From assembly GCA_002162795.1 (NCBI GenBank), contig MAAY01000037.1:27572-66134 (forward strand): a DNA stretch of 38,563 nt. The letters are read 5' to 3'. How positions within the stretch are numbered: position 1 is the stretch's first letter; every line of letters begins with the position of its first letter. The notes under the pieces are model-generated. The model was not told the DNA's origin, did no database searches, and saw only the letters and a program-made list of their open reading frames with translations. This DNA is from Rhodobacterales bacterium 56_14_T64. Its GTDB lineage: Bacteria; Pseudomonadota; Alphaproteobacteria; Rhodobacterales; Rhodobacteraceae. Below, piece after piece: positions 1-8,167 of the stretch. The position numbers and the translations under genes were made by a program.

Positions 1-1029
1 GAGCAAGACCCGGAGAAGATCCAAATGCTAAAGGCCAGCATCAACGCGGCCCAACGTGGGGCGACCCTGACGCGCTCGATGCTTGCTTTCGGGCGCAATG
101 CGCCGCTGGATCCGTCAAAGATTGTCCTCAACCTGTTGGTCAACGAAATGCGTAATTGGGCCGGCCGCACCTTGCCTGCCAATATCGAGGTCAAGACCAC
201 GCTGCCTGAGGGGCTCTGGCCGATAGAGGCCGATCCGACATCAACCGAAGCGGCATTGTTGAATTTGATTGTTAATGCACGTGATGCCATGCCCGAAGGC
301 GGCAAGCTGACCATTGAGACCGAGAATATCAATATTGGTCAGAACAATCAAAATGGACGCGACGACGACATTCAGTCCGGGCGATATGTGATGCTGGCTG
401 TATCCGATTCCGGCGTCGGCATTGCAAAGGACCTGCAGGCAAAGATTTTCGAACCTTTCTACACGACCAAATCACTTGCTTCGGGTTCTGGGCTTGGTCT
501 GTCAATGGTTCAGGGGTTCATGCGACAGACAGGCGGCGCGGTGCGGGTCTATTCCGAACCGAACTGTGGCACGACGTTCAAGCTCTTTTTCCCTACCAAA
601 GTGACGGAGGTGGAAATAGCCTTGGAGGTGAAATCACCGTCAAAACCGTTAGAAGACACGTCAAGATGTCATATCCTGCTTGCCGAAGATCAAGACGAAG
701 TGCGGGCAATTATCGAGAAGGCACTTACGAAGGCGGGCCATCACGTGACCGCGGCCGCCTCTGGCGATGAGGCATTTGAGCTGTTCAAGGCGGGTCTGAG
801 GTGTGATCTTTTGTTGACTGACATCATCATGCCGGGGGACCTTCAGGGGCCGAAGTTAAGTCAGGTGCTCAGAGAAATGCGGCCTGACCTTCCGGTTGTC
901 TTTATGTCCGGATATGCCAGCGAAGCGGCCGTCCACGGCAACGGGCTGCGACCCCAGGATATTCGTTTAATGAAGCCTGTAATGCGCACCGACCTGTTGG
1001 AGGCTATTCGCAAAACGATGCAGGGCTGA
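1..1029 (+). CDS. Hybrid sensor histidine kinase, C-terminal part (5' end outside window)
   Basis: The frame is open from the first base of the window, so the N-terminus, including the phosphoacceptor His, lies upstream. Counting from the first Met at 25, the end of the dimerisation helix is seen (RGATLTRSMLAFGR), then a HATPase_c domain with N-box NLIVNARDAMP (80-90), G1 DSGVGI (128-133), F-box FEPFYTTK (142-149) and G2 GSGLGLS (154-160). A receiver domain follows (about 215-330), with acidic pair Glu221/Asp222, phosphoacceptor Asp266 in LLLTDIIMP and Lys317. This CckA-like hybrid architecture would autophosphorylate and pass phosphate to its own receiver. The input domain and output partner cannot be seen. 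The Met at 25 is only an internal codon. It is similar in style to, but distinct from, the cckA gene at 15212. Confidence 0.9.
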   Translation, partial: EQDPEKIQMLKASINAAQRGATLTRSMLAFGRNAPLDPSKIVLNLLVNEMRNWAGRTLPANIEVKTTLPEGLWPIEADPTSTEAALLNLIVNARDAMPEGGKLTIETENINIGQNNQNGRDDDIQSGRYVMLAVSDSGVGIAKDLQAKIFEPFYTTKSLASGSGLGLSMVQGFMRQTGGAVRVYSEPNCGTTFKLFFPTKVTEVEIALEVKSPSKPLEDTSRCHILLAEDQDEVRAIIEKALTKAGHHVTAAASGDEAFELFKAGLRCDLLLTDIIMPGDLQGPKLSQVLREMRPDLPVVFMSGYASEAAVHGNGLRPQDIRLMKPVMRTDLLEAIRKTMQG

Positions 1030-1180
1030 GACTTTTCGGGCGTACTAATTTTTGTATTTTCCGAGCGGCGTTCAATAATAACACCCAAACACGACTTTCA
1101 ACCTAAGGGGTGGCACTCCTTAGATTGCCTATCTGGAGTGATGCACAGTTGTGCGCTTCAACTCCCAAAAGGACACTCCA

Positions 1181-1211
1181 GACACGGCCACATCAGGCTG
1201 TTAGCCGTGTC
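1181..1211 (-). terminator. Inverted repeat, possible weak terminator of the minus-strand hydrolase operon
   Basis: GACACGGC at 1181-1188 pairs perfectly with GCCGTGTC at 1204-1211 (8 bp, 15-nt loop), just downstream of the minus-strand gene ending at 1253. On the minus strand a short T run follows about 10 nt later. The long loop and the distance to the T run make this a weak call. The rest of 1030-1252 shows no gene. A second hairpin, CTAAGG/CCTTAG at 1103-1123, could serve the plus-strand kinase gene. Confidence 0.3.
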
Positions 1212-1252
1212 CTCAAGTCTCAATCCTGCCTACTTTAGCACGAGGGACCTAT

Positions 1253-1495
1253 TCACGCCTGCTTTGTTTCTTCGGCCTTCTCTTGGGCCTCAGCAATTTT
1301 CTTGTTCAGAAATTTGCGCGCAATGCGTTCTGCAAGGCGGACGCGCATTTCAGTCAGAAATGCTTCTTCCAAAGTTTGGGAGGAAGCAGCCAAGACGCTG
1401 CTTATCTCCATAAATAAACGGTCCTGGCCAGTGGCATCCTGCACTTTCATTGTGTCGTCAGCCAGTTTTTCGGCAAGCCGTTCAAGCGTTCCCAT
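1253..1495 (-). CDS. Small conserved-looking hypothetical protein (80 aa)
   Basis: I do not recognise a family. The protein is 80 residues, has no membrane segment or signal peptide, is rich in Ala, Glu, Lys and Arg and is probably almost all alpha-helical. The C-terminal half (LAERIARKFLNKKIAEAQEK) looks like an amphipathic helix or coiled coil. Its ATG overlaps the TGA of the upstream hydrolase gene by one base (TGATG at 1497-1493), which indicates translational coupling and supports its being a real gene. The overlapping plus-strand frame at 1302-1610 has no such support. No function can be assigned. Confidence 0.7.
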   Translation of the reverse strand: MGTLERLAEKLADDTMKVQDATGQDRLFMEISSVLAASSQTLEEAFLTEMRVRLAERIARKFLNKKIAEAQEKAEETKQA

Positions 1496-2160
1496 CAGCG
1501 CGTATTTTCGGTCAATCGACGTTTCACATAGTCGGAAACATTTCCGATCATATGGTCCATATGAGGCTCTTGGAAGAAGTGATCAGCACCCTCGATCTCC
1601 TGGTGGGTGATGGTGATACCCTTTTGCTCGTGCAGTTTGTTCACCAGATTTACGGTATCGGCCGGTGGAGCAACACGATCAGAGCTACCATTGATGATCA
1701 GACCCGAAGACGGGCAGGGCGCCAGGAACGAGAAGTCATACATATTGGCCGGAGGGGACACCGAAATGAATCCGGTGATCTCAGGACGGCGCATCAGAAG
1801 TTGCATGCCAATCCACGAGCCAAAGGAGAAACCAGCGACCCAGCAATGCTTGGAGTTGTTGTTCATCGACTGCAAATAATCGAGCGCTGAGGCTGCATCC
1901 GACAGCTCGCCTATGCCCTGGTCATATTCACCCTGGCTGCGACCAACGCCGCGAAAGTTAAAGCGCAGAACTGTGAAGCCCATGTTGTAGAACGCATAGT
2001 GGAGATTATAGACCACCTTGTTGTTCATGGTGCCGCCAAATTGTGGATGCGGATGCAATACAATGGCGATGGGCGCGTCGCGTTCTTTTTGCGGGTGATA
2101 GCGGCCTTCGAGGCGGCCTTCGGGACCGGGAAAAATGACCTCAGGCATGGGCGGTTTCAT
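1495..2160 (-). CDS. Alpha/beta hydrolase (COG2945-like)
   Basis: This 221-residue cytosolic protein has the elements of a small serine hydrolase: an HPHP oxyanion-side motif at 36-39, FRGVGRSQG (69-77) at the usual turn after strand beta-4, the nucleophile elbow GFSFGS with Ser112, a probable acid Asp161 (GSSDRV) and catalytic His194 (GADHFF). The family holds uncharacterised esterase or acylhydrolase-like proteins; the substrate is unknown. It is divergent from the suf operon (180 bp between starts) and followed by a one-base-overlapping small gene. The divergent promoter region could place it under the same iron-related control, but that is inference. Confidence 0.85.
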   Translation of the reverse strand: MKPPMPEVIFPGPEGRLEGRYHPQKERDAPIAIVLHPHPQFGGTMNNKVVYNLHYAFYNMGFTVLRFNFRGVGRSQGEYDQGIGELSDAASALDYLQSMNNNSKHCWVAGFSFGSWIGMQLLMRRPEITGFISVSPPANMYDFSFLAPCPSSGLIINGSSDRVAPPADTVNLVNKLHEQKGITITHQEIEGADHFFQEPHMDHMIGNVSDYVKRRLTENTR

Positions 2161-2198
2161 CCTACTCTTATTTTGCGGGAAGTGCCTGCAGGGTAAAC

Positions 2199-2227
2199 TT
2201 GACGAATTCCCTAAGGCACCTTAGAAC
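2199..2227 (+). promoter_or_regulatory. Candidate suf operon promoter
   Basis: TTGACG (2199-2204) and TAGAAC (2222-2227) are separated by exactly 17 bp and point towards iscR, predicting a transcript start near 2234 and a leader of about 105 nt. The -35 matches the sigma-70 consensus at 5 of 6 positions and the -10 at 4 of 6. Both palindromes described below fall on the spacer and the -10 element, which is where a repressor site would be expected. Confidence 0.5.
2211..2224. promoter_or_regulatory. Perfect palindrome CTAAGG-CA-CCTTAG in the suf promoter spacer
   Basis: CTAAGG (2211-2216) and CCTTAG (2219-2224) form a perfect inverted repeat around CA, between the -35 and -10 elements and sharing TTAG with the next palindrome. 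It could be the site for the IscR encoded just downstream or for another Rrf2/Fur-type regulator. The identity of the binding protein is inference. Confidence 0.45.
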
Positions 2228-2236
2228 GGTTCTAAA
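2220..2236. promoter_or_regulatory. Irr-type iron control element (ICE-like palindrome)
   Basis: TTAGAAC-G-GTTCTAA (2221-2235) is a perfect inverted repeat. With its flanking bases it matches the iron control element bound by the Fur-family heme-responsive regulator Irr, which I recall as about TTTAGAA-N3-TTCTAAA, at all but one arm position. It covers the candidate -10 of the suf operon. Irr control of suf genes is known or predicted in several alphaproteobacteria, so the location fits. Binding here is inferred. Confidence 0.6.
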
Positions 2237-2339
2237 TGTGGGTGCGGCATGATACCTAGCACCGTCAGGCTGAAATACGCACTGATACCGAAAAGGTCAA
2301 TGTTTTCGCTGTGTCCAAACCGTCTGGAGTACCACAAAT

Positions 2340-2801
2340 ATGAAGCTTTCGACAAAAGGGCGTTATGCAATGGTCGCTCTGGCCGATATTGCACTGCAGC
2401 CAGGGGATAATCTGGTTGTGCTGGGGGATATTTCAAAGCGGCAGGACATATCGTTGCCTTATCTGGAGCAGCTGTTTGTAAAGCTGCGCCGGGCGGATCT
2501 GGTGGCTTCGGTACGTGGACCAGGAGGCGGGTACCGGCTTGCACGTCCTGCGTCCGAAATTCGGGTGGTTGATATCCTCTCTGCTGTGGACGAAACCGTT
2601 GATGCCATGCATAAGGGCGCCGGTGCTTCGGGGGGCGCCTCAGGCAGTCGAGCACAATCGCTGACCAACCGACTGTGGGAAGGGTTGAGTGCACATGTTT
2701 ATGTGTATCTGCATCAAACCCGGCTTTCGGACGTGATTAAAAACGATCTGGCTCCCTGTCCGGCAGTACCTGGCCTGTTTTCAGTGGTCGACGCAGAGTG
2801 A
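2340..2801 (+). CDS. iscR: Rrf2-family iron-sulfur regulator IscR, single-cysteine type
   Basis: At 153 residues it has the usual Rrf2 length. The N-terminus MKLSTKGRYAMVALADIA and the winged-helix recognition segment (about 28-65, with SLPYLEQLFVKLRRA and the wing VRGPGGGYRLARP) are standard IscR. In E. coli IscR three cysteines near positions 92-104 hold a [2Fe-2S] cluster. Here that loop (about 90-110, MHKGAGASGGASGSRAQ) contains none, and the only cysteine is Cys140. This matches the atypical IscR described from Rhodobacter, which still senses iron-sulfur status. It is the first gene of the suf operon and probably controls it. The ATG at 2340 begins the conserved family start. Confidence 0.9.
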   Translation: MKLSTKGRYAMVALADIALQPGDNLVVLGDISKRQDISLPYLEQLFVKLRRADLVASVRGPGGGYRLARPASEIRVVDILSAVDETVDAMHKGAGASGGASGSRAQSLTNRLWEGLSAHVYVYLHQTRLSDVIKNDLAPCPAVPGLFSVVDAE

Positions 2802-2855
2802 GTAGAACAAGTTTTAGTCTGTCCCTGGCGGGCGCAACTGGGAAAACATGTATCC

Positions 2856-3899
2856 ATGACTAGAGTTTACCTGGATTATAACGCGACCGCGTTACTGCGG
2901 TCCGAGGCCCGAACCGCGATGATTGCGGCGATGGAAATCTGTGGCAACCCGTCATCGGTTCATGGCGAGGGCCGAGCAGCCAAGGCGCTGGTCGAGCGGG
3001 CGCGGGCGCGGGTAGCGACTGCTTTTGGTGCTGATGGTGCTGATGTGGTGTTTACGTCAGGCTCGACCGAAGGCGCCTCGCTGGCATGTAGTGGCCGCAA
3101 CTTGCAGGGGTCCTTGGTTGAGCATGATGCGGTAAGGGCTTGGATAGACGATGATTTAGCCGTTTCCGAAGACGGTTCGGTGTCCGTGGCAGATGCAAGG
3201 AATACAGCCTTGCAACTGGCTAATTCAGAAACGGGGATCCTGCAGGATTTGCCGCAAGGGTTGGCAGTCACCGATGCCACACAAGCCTTTGGTAAGCTCC
3301 CGATAGCGTTCAATTGGATGGGTGCTACGATGGCGTTGATCTCGGCGCATAAACTAGGTGGACCTAAGGGCATTGGTGCGGTGGTGCTGAAACGTGGCAC
3401 CGAACTGGCCGCACAGATCAAGGGTGGTGGTCAGGAAATGGGCCGTCGCTCTGGGACCGAAAATGTGATTGGTATTGCCGGATTTGGTGCTGCAGCCGAA
3501 GCTGCCTCTCGTGATTTGTCTGATGGTGTTTGGGAACGGGTCGAAGCCTTGCGAGATCTGTTGGAACAAACCCTTGAAGCAGGTGCTGACGATACCATAT
3601 TTATCGGAAAATCGGTGCCACGACTGCCCAACACGTCCTGCTTTGCTACTCCCGGCTGGAAGGGCGAGACGCAAGTGATGCAGATGGACTTGGCCGGTTT
3701 TGCGATCAGCGCCGGGTCTGCCTGTTCGAGCGGCAAGGTAAAACCCAGCGCGGTGCTGACCGCGATGGGATACGACGAAATTACAGCTCAGAGCTCTATC
3801 AGAGTGTCACTGGGCCCCGAAACACGCGAAAGCGACGTGCTGCGGTTTGCAGATGCGTGGTTGGCAAAACAAAAGATCTATCGCGCCCGGGTGGCGTGA
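2856..3899 (+). CDS. Cysteine desulfurase, IscS/NifS-type (class V aminotransferase)
   Basis: This 347-residue PLP enzyme would release sulfur from L-cysteine as a persulfide for iron-sulfur assembly. The N-terminus [12 protein letters not shown] is the IscS/NifS signature. The PLP lysine is Lys166 in [10 protein letters not shown], and the catalytic cysteine is Cys290 in [14 protein letters not shown], in the long flexible-loop context of group I desulfurases. It lies 54 bp after iscR and 16 bp before sufB. A second, group II desulfurase (sufS) ends the same operon, so the two may divide labour between Fe-S assembly and another sulfur acceptor. It is somewhat shorter than E. coli IscS. Confidence 0.88.
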   Translation: MTRVYLDYNATALLRSEARTAMIAAMEICGNPSSVHGEGRAAKALVERARARVATAFGADGADVVFTSGSTEGASLACSGRNLQGSLVEHDAVRAWIDDDLAVSEDGSVSVADARNTALQLANSETGILQDLPQGLAVTDATQAFGKLPIAFNWMGATMALISAHKLGGPKGIGAVVLKRGTELAAQIKGGGQEMGRRSGTENVIGIAGFGAAAEAASRDLSDGVWERVEALRDLLEQTLEAGADDTIFIGKSVPRLPNTSCFATPGWKGETQVMQMDLAGFAISAGSACSSGKVKPSAVLTAMGYDEITAQSSIRVSLGPETRESDVLRFADAWLAKQKIYRARVA

Positions 3900-3915
3900 G
3901 TTTAGGAGACCTAAG

Positions 3916-5439
3916 ATGGCCGCTTTGGACCAGACACAAGTAAAAGAAGGCGTCGATCAGGAAACGGTCGATGCGGTGCGCGAAGTGGGCGGCGCCTATA
4001 AATACGGCTGGGCCACCGACATCGAGATGGACTATGCCCCCAAGGGGCTGACCACGGATATCGTACGGTTGATCTCGGAAAAGAACGAAGAACCGCAGTG
4101 GATGCTTGATTGGCGCCTGCAGGCCTATGACCGTTGGCTCACCAAGGAAGAGCCAAACTGGGCAATGGTCGACTATCCGGAAATCGATTTTCAGGACCAG
4201 TACTACTATGCCCGTCCCAAATCGATGGACGTCAAACCTAAGTCACTGGACGAGGTCGACCCCAAGCTGCTGGCCACTTACGAAAAACTTGGTATCCCAT
4301 TGAAAGAACAGATGATTTTGGCTGGAGTTGAGGGCGCCGAAAATGCCCCCGCCGAAGGTCGAAAAGTGGCTGTTGATGCGGTGTTTGATTCCGTTTCCTT
4401 GGGCACCACATTTCAGGCTGAGTTAGCCGCGGCTGGAGTGATCTTTTGCTCAATCTCCGAGGCGATCCGCGAGCACCCTGAGCTGGTGAAGAAATACCTA
4501 GGCACTGTGGTTCCCGTTTCGGATAATTTCTATGCCACACTGAATTCGGCTGTGTTTTCCGATGGGTCTTTTGTCTACATCCCACCGGGCGTGCGCTGCC
4601 CGATGGAACTGTCGACCTATTTCCGCATCAATGCTGAAAACACCGGCCAGTTTGAACGCACACTGATCATCGCCGACAAGGGCTCGTATGTGTCGTATCT
4701 TGAGGGCTGCACCGCGCCGGCCCGCGATATCGCCCAATTGCACGCCGCAGTGGTCGAAATCATCATCGAAGAAGACGCCGAGGTGAAATATTCCACCGTG
4801 CAGAACTGGTACCCCGGTGATGAAAACGGCAAGGGCGGCATCTACAACTTTGTCACCAAACGCGCAGATTGCCGTGGTGATCGCTCCAAGGTGATGTGGA
4901 CGCAGGTGGAAACCGGCTCGGCAGTGACCTGGAAATACCCGTCGTGCATTTTGCGCGGCGACGACAGTCAGGGTGAATTCTATTCAATCGCCATCACCAA
5001 CAATTACCAACAGGCCGACACAGGAACAAAGATGGTGCATCTGGGCAAAAATACCAAATCGCGCATCGTGTCCAAAGGCATCTGCGCAGGTCACGCGCAG
5101 AACACTTATCGCGGCCTGGTGTCGATGCATCCCAAAGCTAAGAATGCACGGAATTACACCCAATGTGACAGCCTGTTGATTGGCGGCAATTGCGGTGCCC
5201 ACACGGTTCCGTATATCGAGGTCAAGAATAACTCGGCGCGGGTCGAACACGAAGCGACAACGTCGAAAGTGGACGAAGACCAGCTGTTCTATTGCCGCTC
5301 ACGCGGGATGAATGAAGAAGAGGCGGTTGCTCTGGTGGTGAATGGGTTCTGCAAGGACGTGCTACAAGCGCTGCCAATGGAATTCGCCATGGAGGCACAG
5401 CAGTTGGTCGCGATCTCGCTTGAAGGATCGGTTGGCTAG
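3916..5439 (+). CDS. sufB: SufB, Fe-S cluster scaffold subunit
   Basis: SufB forms the SufBC2D complex that builds iron-sulfur clusters in the cytosol. The frame is open from 3847, but I place the start at ATG 3916 ([12 protein letters not shown]) because TAGGAGAC lies just before it and the resulting 507 residues is the normal SufB length; the upstream codons overlap the desulfurase gene. Seen are the SufB N-terminal block, then the SufBD beta-helix core with the [19 protein letters not shown] segment and the conserved QCDSLLIGG motif, whose cysteine is Cys417 (the position of the E. coli SufB active cysteine). The C-terminal segment [13 protein letters not shown] binds SufC in homologues. 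No truncation is seen. Confidence 0.97.
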   Translation: MAALDQTQVKEGVDQETVDAVREVGGAYKYGWATDIEMDYAPKGLTTDIVRLISEKNEEPQWMLDWRLQAYDRWLTKEEPNWAMVDYPEIDFQDQYYYARPKSMDVKPKSLDEVDPKLLATYEKLGIPLKEQMILAGVEGAENAPAEGRKVAVDAVFDSVSLGTTFQAELAAAGVIFCSISEAIREHPELVKKYLGTVVPVSDNFYATLNSAVFSDGSFVYIPPGVRCPMELSTYFRINAENTGQFERTLIIADKGSYVSYLEGCTAPARDIAQLHAAVVEIIIEEDAEVKYSTVQNWYPGDENGKGGIYNFVTKRADCRGDRSKVMWTQVETGSAVTWKYPSCILRGDDSQGEFYSIAITNNYQQADTGTKMVHLGKNTKSRIVSKGICAGHAQNTYRGLVSMHPKAKNARNYTQCDSLLIGGNCGAHTVPYIEVKNNSARVEHEATTSKVDEDQLFYCRSRGMNEEEAVALVVNGFCKDVLQALPMEFAMEAQQLVAISLEGSVG

Positions 5440-5646
5440 ACAGTCGGCCATTTCTGTTGGGCTCATGCTGAATATGAATACAATGGGTGCTGCGCAACAA
5501 ATGGTCGGGCGTTCTCGACTAAACAGAATTGGTCCTGATCTGCTTTTGCGGTCAGGAGGAGATAAACACCTTGGGGTATTTGAGGATTGGCCAGTGGCCT
5601 GTACCCGCCCCGAGGCAAAATGAACATTCGCGACAAGGAGCGAAAA

Positions 5647-6402
5647 ATGCTGAATATCAAGAACCTGCACGTCCAGCTGGAAGACGAAGACAAGCAGATC
5701 CTTAAAGGTGTCGACCTTACTGTCGAAGCCGGGAAGGTGCATGCCATCATGGGGCCAAATGGCTCGGGTAAATCGACGCTTTCTTATGTGCTGTCTGGCA
5801 AGGGGGGCTACGAGGTCACTGCGGGCAGCGCTACTCTGGGTGATGTGGATCTGTTGGAGATGGAAGCCGAAGAGCGCGCAGCGGCTGGCCTGTTCCTGGC
5901 ATTTCAGTACCCGGTCGAAATTCCGGGCGTTGGTAATATGACCTTTCTGCGTACTGCAGTGAATTCACAACGTAAGGCTCGTGGTGAGCCCGAGATGAGC
6001 GCTTCTGAGTTCCTGAAAGAGGTTCGTTCAACTGCCAAGTCGTTGAAGATCGATGCCGAAATGCTGAAGCGCCCGGTCAACGTCGGGTTCTCAGGTGGCG
6101 AGAAAAAGCGTAATGAAATCCTCCAGATGGCGATGCTAAAGCCAAAAATGTGCATTTTGGACGAGACGGATTCAGGGCTGGACGTTGATGCCATGAAATT
6201 GGTGGCCGAAGGCGTCAACGCGCTGCGCAACGAAGGCCGAGGCTTTCTTGTAATCACTCACTATCAGCGCCTGCTGGACCACATCAAACCAGATGTTGTG
6301 CACATTATGGCCAATGGTCGTATCATCAAAACCGGCGGACCAGAGCTGGCGCTGGAAGTTGAAAACAACGGCTATGCCGATATTCTGGCTGAGGTGGGAT
6401 AA
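5647..6402 (+). CDS. sufC: SufC, ABC-type ATPase of the SUF complex
   Basis: This 251-residue ATPase powers SufBC2D. Walker A is GPNGSGKST (36-44), the Q-loop FQYP lies at about 86-89, the signature is FSGGEKKRNE (148-157) and Walker B is MCILDETDSGLD (168-179); the TDSGLD in place of the usual PTSALD is typical of SufC. I chose ATG 5647 since AAGGAG (5635-5640) sits 6 nt upstream and MLNIKNLHV is the family start; an in-frame TTG at 5587 and ATG at 5620 would add residues not expected. It overlaps sufD by one base (TAATG). A 207-bp gap separates it from sufB. Confidence 0.97.
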   Translation: MLNIKNLHVQLEDEDKQILKGVDLTVEAGKVHAIMGPNGSGKSTLSYVLSGKGGYEVTAGSATLGDVDLLEMEAEERAAAGLFLAFQYPVEIPGVGNMTFLRTAVNSQRKARGEPEMSASEFLKEVRSTAKSLKIDAEMLKRPVNVGFSGGEKKRNEILQMAMLKPKMCILDETDSGLDVDAMKLVAEGVNALRNEGRGFLVITHYQRLLDHIKPDVVHIMANGRIIKTGGPELALEVENNGYADILAEVG

Positions 6403-7682
6403 TGGCGCTGCCCAATCTGAAACAAACCGCAACGGAAGCGCGGCTATCGACGCTTTCAATGCCAAGTGTCGGGTGCTTGACCGAGGCACGCCAGGCAGCC
6501 TTGTCGCGGGTTCAAACGCTGGGACTACCGGGACGCCGGGATGAATACTGGAAGTACACCCGCCCTGACACTTTGGTGCAGGCTGAGGCCCCCGGGGCCG
6601 TGGTCTTTCAGCATGACGAAGCACCAATGTTTGACGGATTTGACCGTCTGAAAATTGTCTTTGTGGATGGTGTCTTTGACCCAGAAGCTTCTGATGACTT
6701 GAAACTCGAAGGAGTTCAGATCGATCGTTTGGCTGATATCGCAGATCAGGACATTCATTGGATCAAGGACTTGTACGGCGTTCTTGAAGCGCGCGGCCAA
6801 AGCCCGGTTGCACGTCCTCTGGCGGCTTTAAATACTGCTTTTGCCCACGACGGCGTCGCTATCCGGGTGACCGGAAAGCCTAGCAAACCAATCAATCTGA
6901 TTTATGTGCACAAATCTGAAAAATCGGATGTGATGCTGCATCATGTCATCCGGGTTGAAACGGGTGCTGAAGCCACGATTCTTGAAAACGGACCAGCTGC
7001 ATCGCGGTTGAACAAGTGCATTGAGATCGACGTCGCTGACAATGCTGCTCTGCATCTTATCTGCGCGCAGGGCCGCGATCACGAGCGTCGTGCTGCCTCT
7101 CATATGTTTGCTCGGTTGGGGAAAGAGTCAGTCTTCAAGAGCTTTACCCTGACCGTCAATGGTGTGCTGACACGCAATGAATCCGTGGTGGAACTGCTCG
7201 GTGATGACGCAGTTGTTCATTTGGCCGGCGCTTGCGTCGGGGATGGTGACTTTCACCATGATGACACGGTCTTTATCACCCACGATGCGGTGAATTGCGA
7301 AAGCCGCCAGGTGTTCAAGAAAGTGCTGCGAAACGGTGCCACCGGTGTTTTCCAAGGTAAAATCCTGGTTAAGGACAAGGCTCAGAAAACCGACGGATAC
7401 CAGATCAGCCAAGCCTTGATGCTGGACGATGACAGCCAGTTCTTAGCTAAGCCCGAGCTAGAGATTTATGCTGATGATGTCGCCTGTTCGCATGGATCGA
7501 CGTCGGGTGCGATCGACGATGAGGCTTTGTTCTATCTGCGCTCTCGTGGCGTTCCTCACAATGAAGCCACCGATCTTTTGACTTTGGCATTCCTGGCAGA
7601 AGCCGTTGAAGAAATCGCTGATCAGGATATTGCCGCCAGCATTGTGGACCGGCTTGAAAACTGGCTGATCCGGCGTCACTGA
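6402..7682 (+). CDS. sufD: SufD, SUF complex subunit
   Basis: SufD pairs with SufB and SufC and is linked to iron acquisition for the nascent cluster. The protein is 426 residues, with an N-terminal helical part (KQTATEARLSTL), the SufBD beta-helix core (about 165-340) and the C-terminal block DDVACSHGSTSGAIDDEAL, where His364 corresponds to the histidine important in E. coli SufD. FYLRSRGVPHNEA (377-389) is the SufC-binding segment. The start ATG overlaps the sufC stop by one base, and its own stop overlaps the next ATG by one base (TGATG at 7680-7684). Confidence 0.95.
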   Translation: MALPNLKQTATEARLSTLSMPSVGCLTEARQAALSRVQTLGLPGRRDEYWKYTRPDTLVQAEAPGAVVFQHDEAPMFDGFDRLKIVFVDGVFDPEASDDLKLEGVQIDRLADIADQDIHWIKDLYGVLEARGQSPVARPLAALNTAFAHDGVAIRVTGKPSKPINLIYVHKSEKSDVMLHHVIRVETGAEATILENGPAASRLNKCIEIDVADNAALHLICAQGRDHERRAASHMFARLGKESVFKSFTLTVNGVLTRNESVVELLGDDAVVHLAGACVGDGDFHHDDTVFITHDAVNCESRQVFKKVLRNGATGVFQGKILVKDKAQKTDGYQISQALMLDDDSQFLAKPELEIYADDVACSHGSTSGAIDDEALFYLRSRGVPHNEATDLLTLAFLAEAVEEIADQDIAASIVDRLENWLIRRH

Positions 7683-8167
7683 TGCCGGTCACCACAGATA
7701 TTATTGCAACCTACAGGGGGCCGCGCCAGGTGATGGCGCGTCTTCTGGCGATGGGGGCGCGCGAAGATCGTGCTCTGGCAATTTTGATGGGCGGCTGTGT
7801 GCTGGTGTTCACATCTCAGATGCCCAAACTGGCGCGCGAGGCACATATCACGGGCCAAGATCTGAATATGCTGCTTGGCGGCGCGTTATTTGGCTGGATC
7901 TTCATTGCGCCTTTGATGCTGTATACAGTGTCGTGGCTGACCCATCTTATTGCTCGCTTACTGCGTGGCAAAGGGGATAGCTATGGCGCTAGATTGGCGC
8001 TGTTCTGGGCGTTACTCGCGGCCAGCCCCTTGGTGTTGCTTAACGGGCTAACCGCTGGTTTCATCGGCCCCAGCCCGGCGCTCAACCTGGTCGGCGGTCT
8101 GTGGCTGTTGGTTTTTCTTTGGTTTTGGATATCAGGTTTGTTGCAAGCCTATTGGAGCAAACAATGA
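7682..8167 (+). CDS. YIP1-family-like integral membrane protein, first of a pair
   Basis: The protein has 161 residues with about four hydrophobic segments (roughly 32-48, 64-90, 103-126, 134-155). The N-terminal pattern, a short amphipathic stretch with RGPRQVMARLLAMG followed by membrane helices, and the overall composition suggest the YIP1 clan. Its start overlaps the sufD stop by one base and its stop overlaps the next gene by four bases (ATGA at 8164-8167), so it is certainly co-translated with suf genes. No function is established; a role in membrane-associated metal or redox handling would be speculation. The assignment to YIP1 is from pattern recognition alone. Confidence 0.8.
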   Translation: MPVTTDIIATYRGPRQVMARLLAMGAREDRALAILMGGCVLVFTSQMPKLAREAHITGQDLNMLLGGALFGWIFIAPLMLYTVSWLTHLIARLLRGKGDSYGARLALFWALLAASPLVLLNGLTAGFIGPSPALNLVGGLWLLVFLWFWISGLLQAYWSKQ

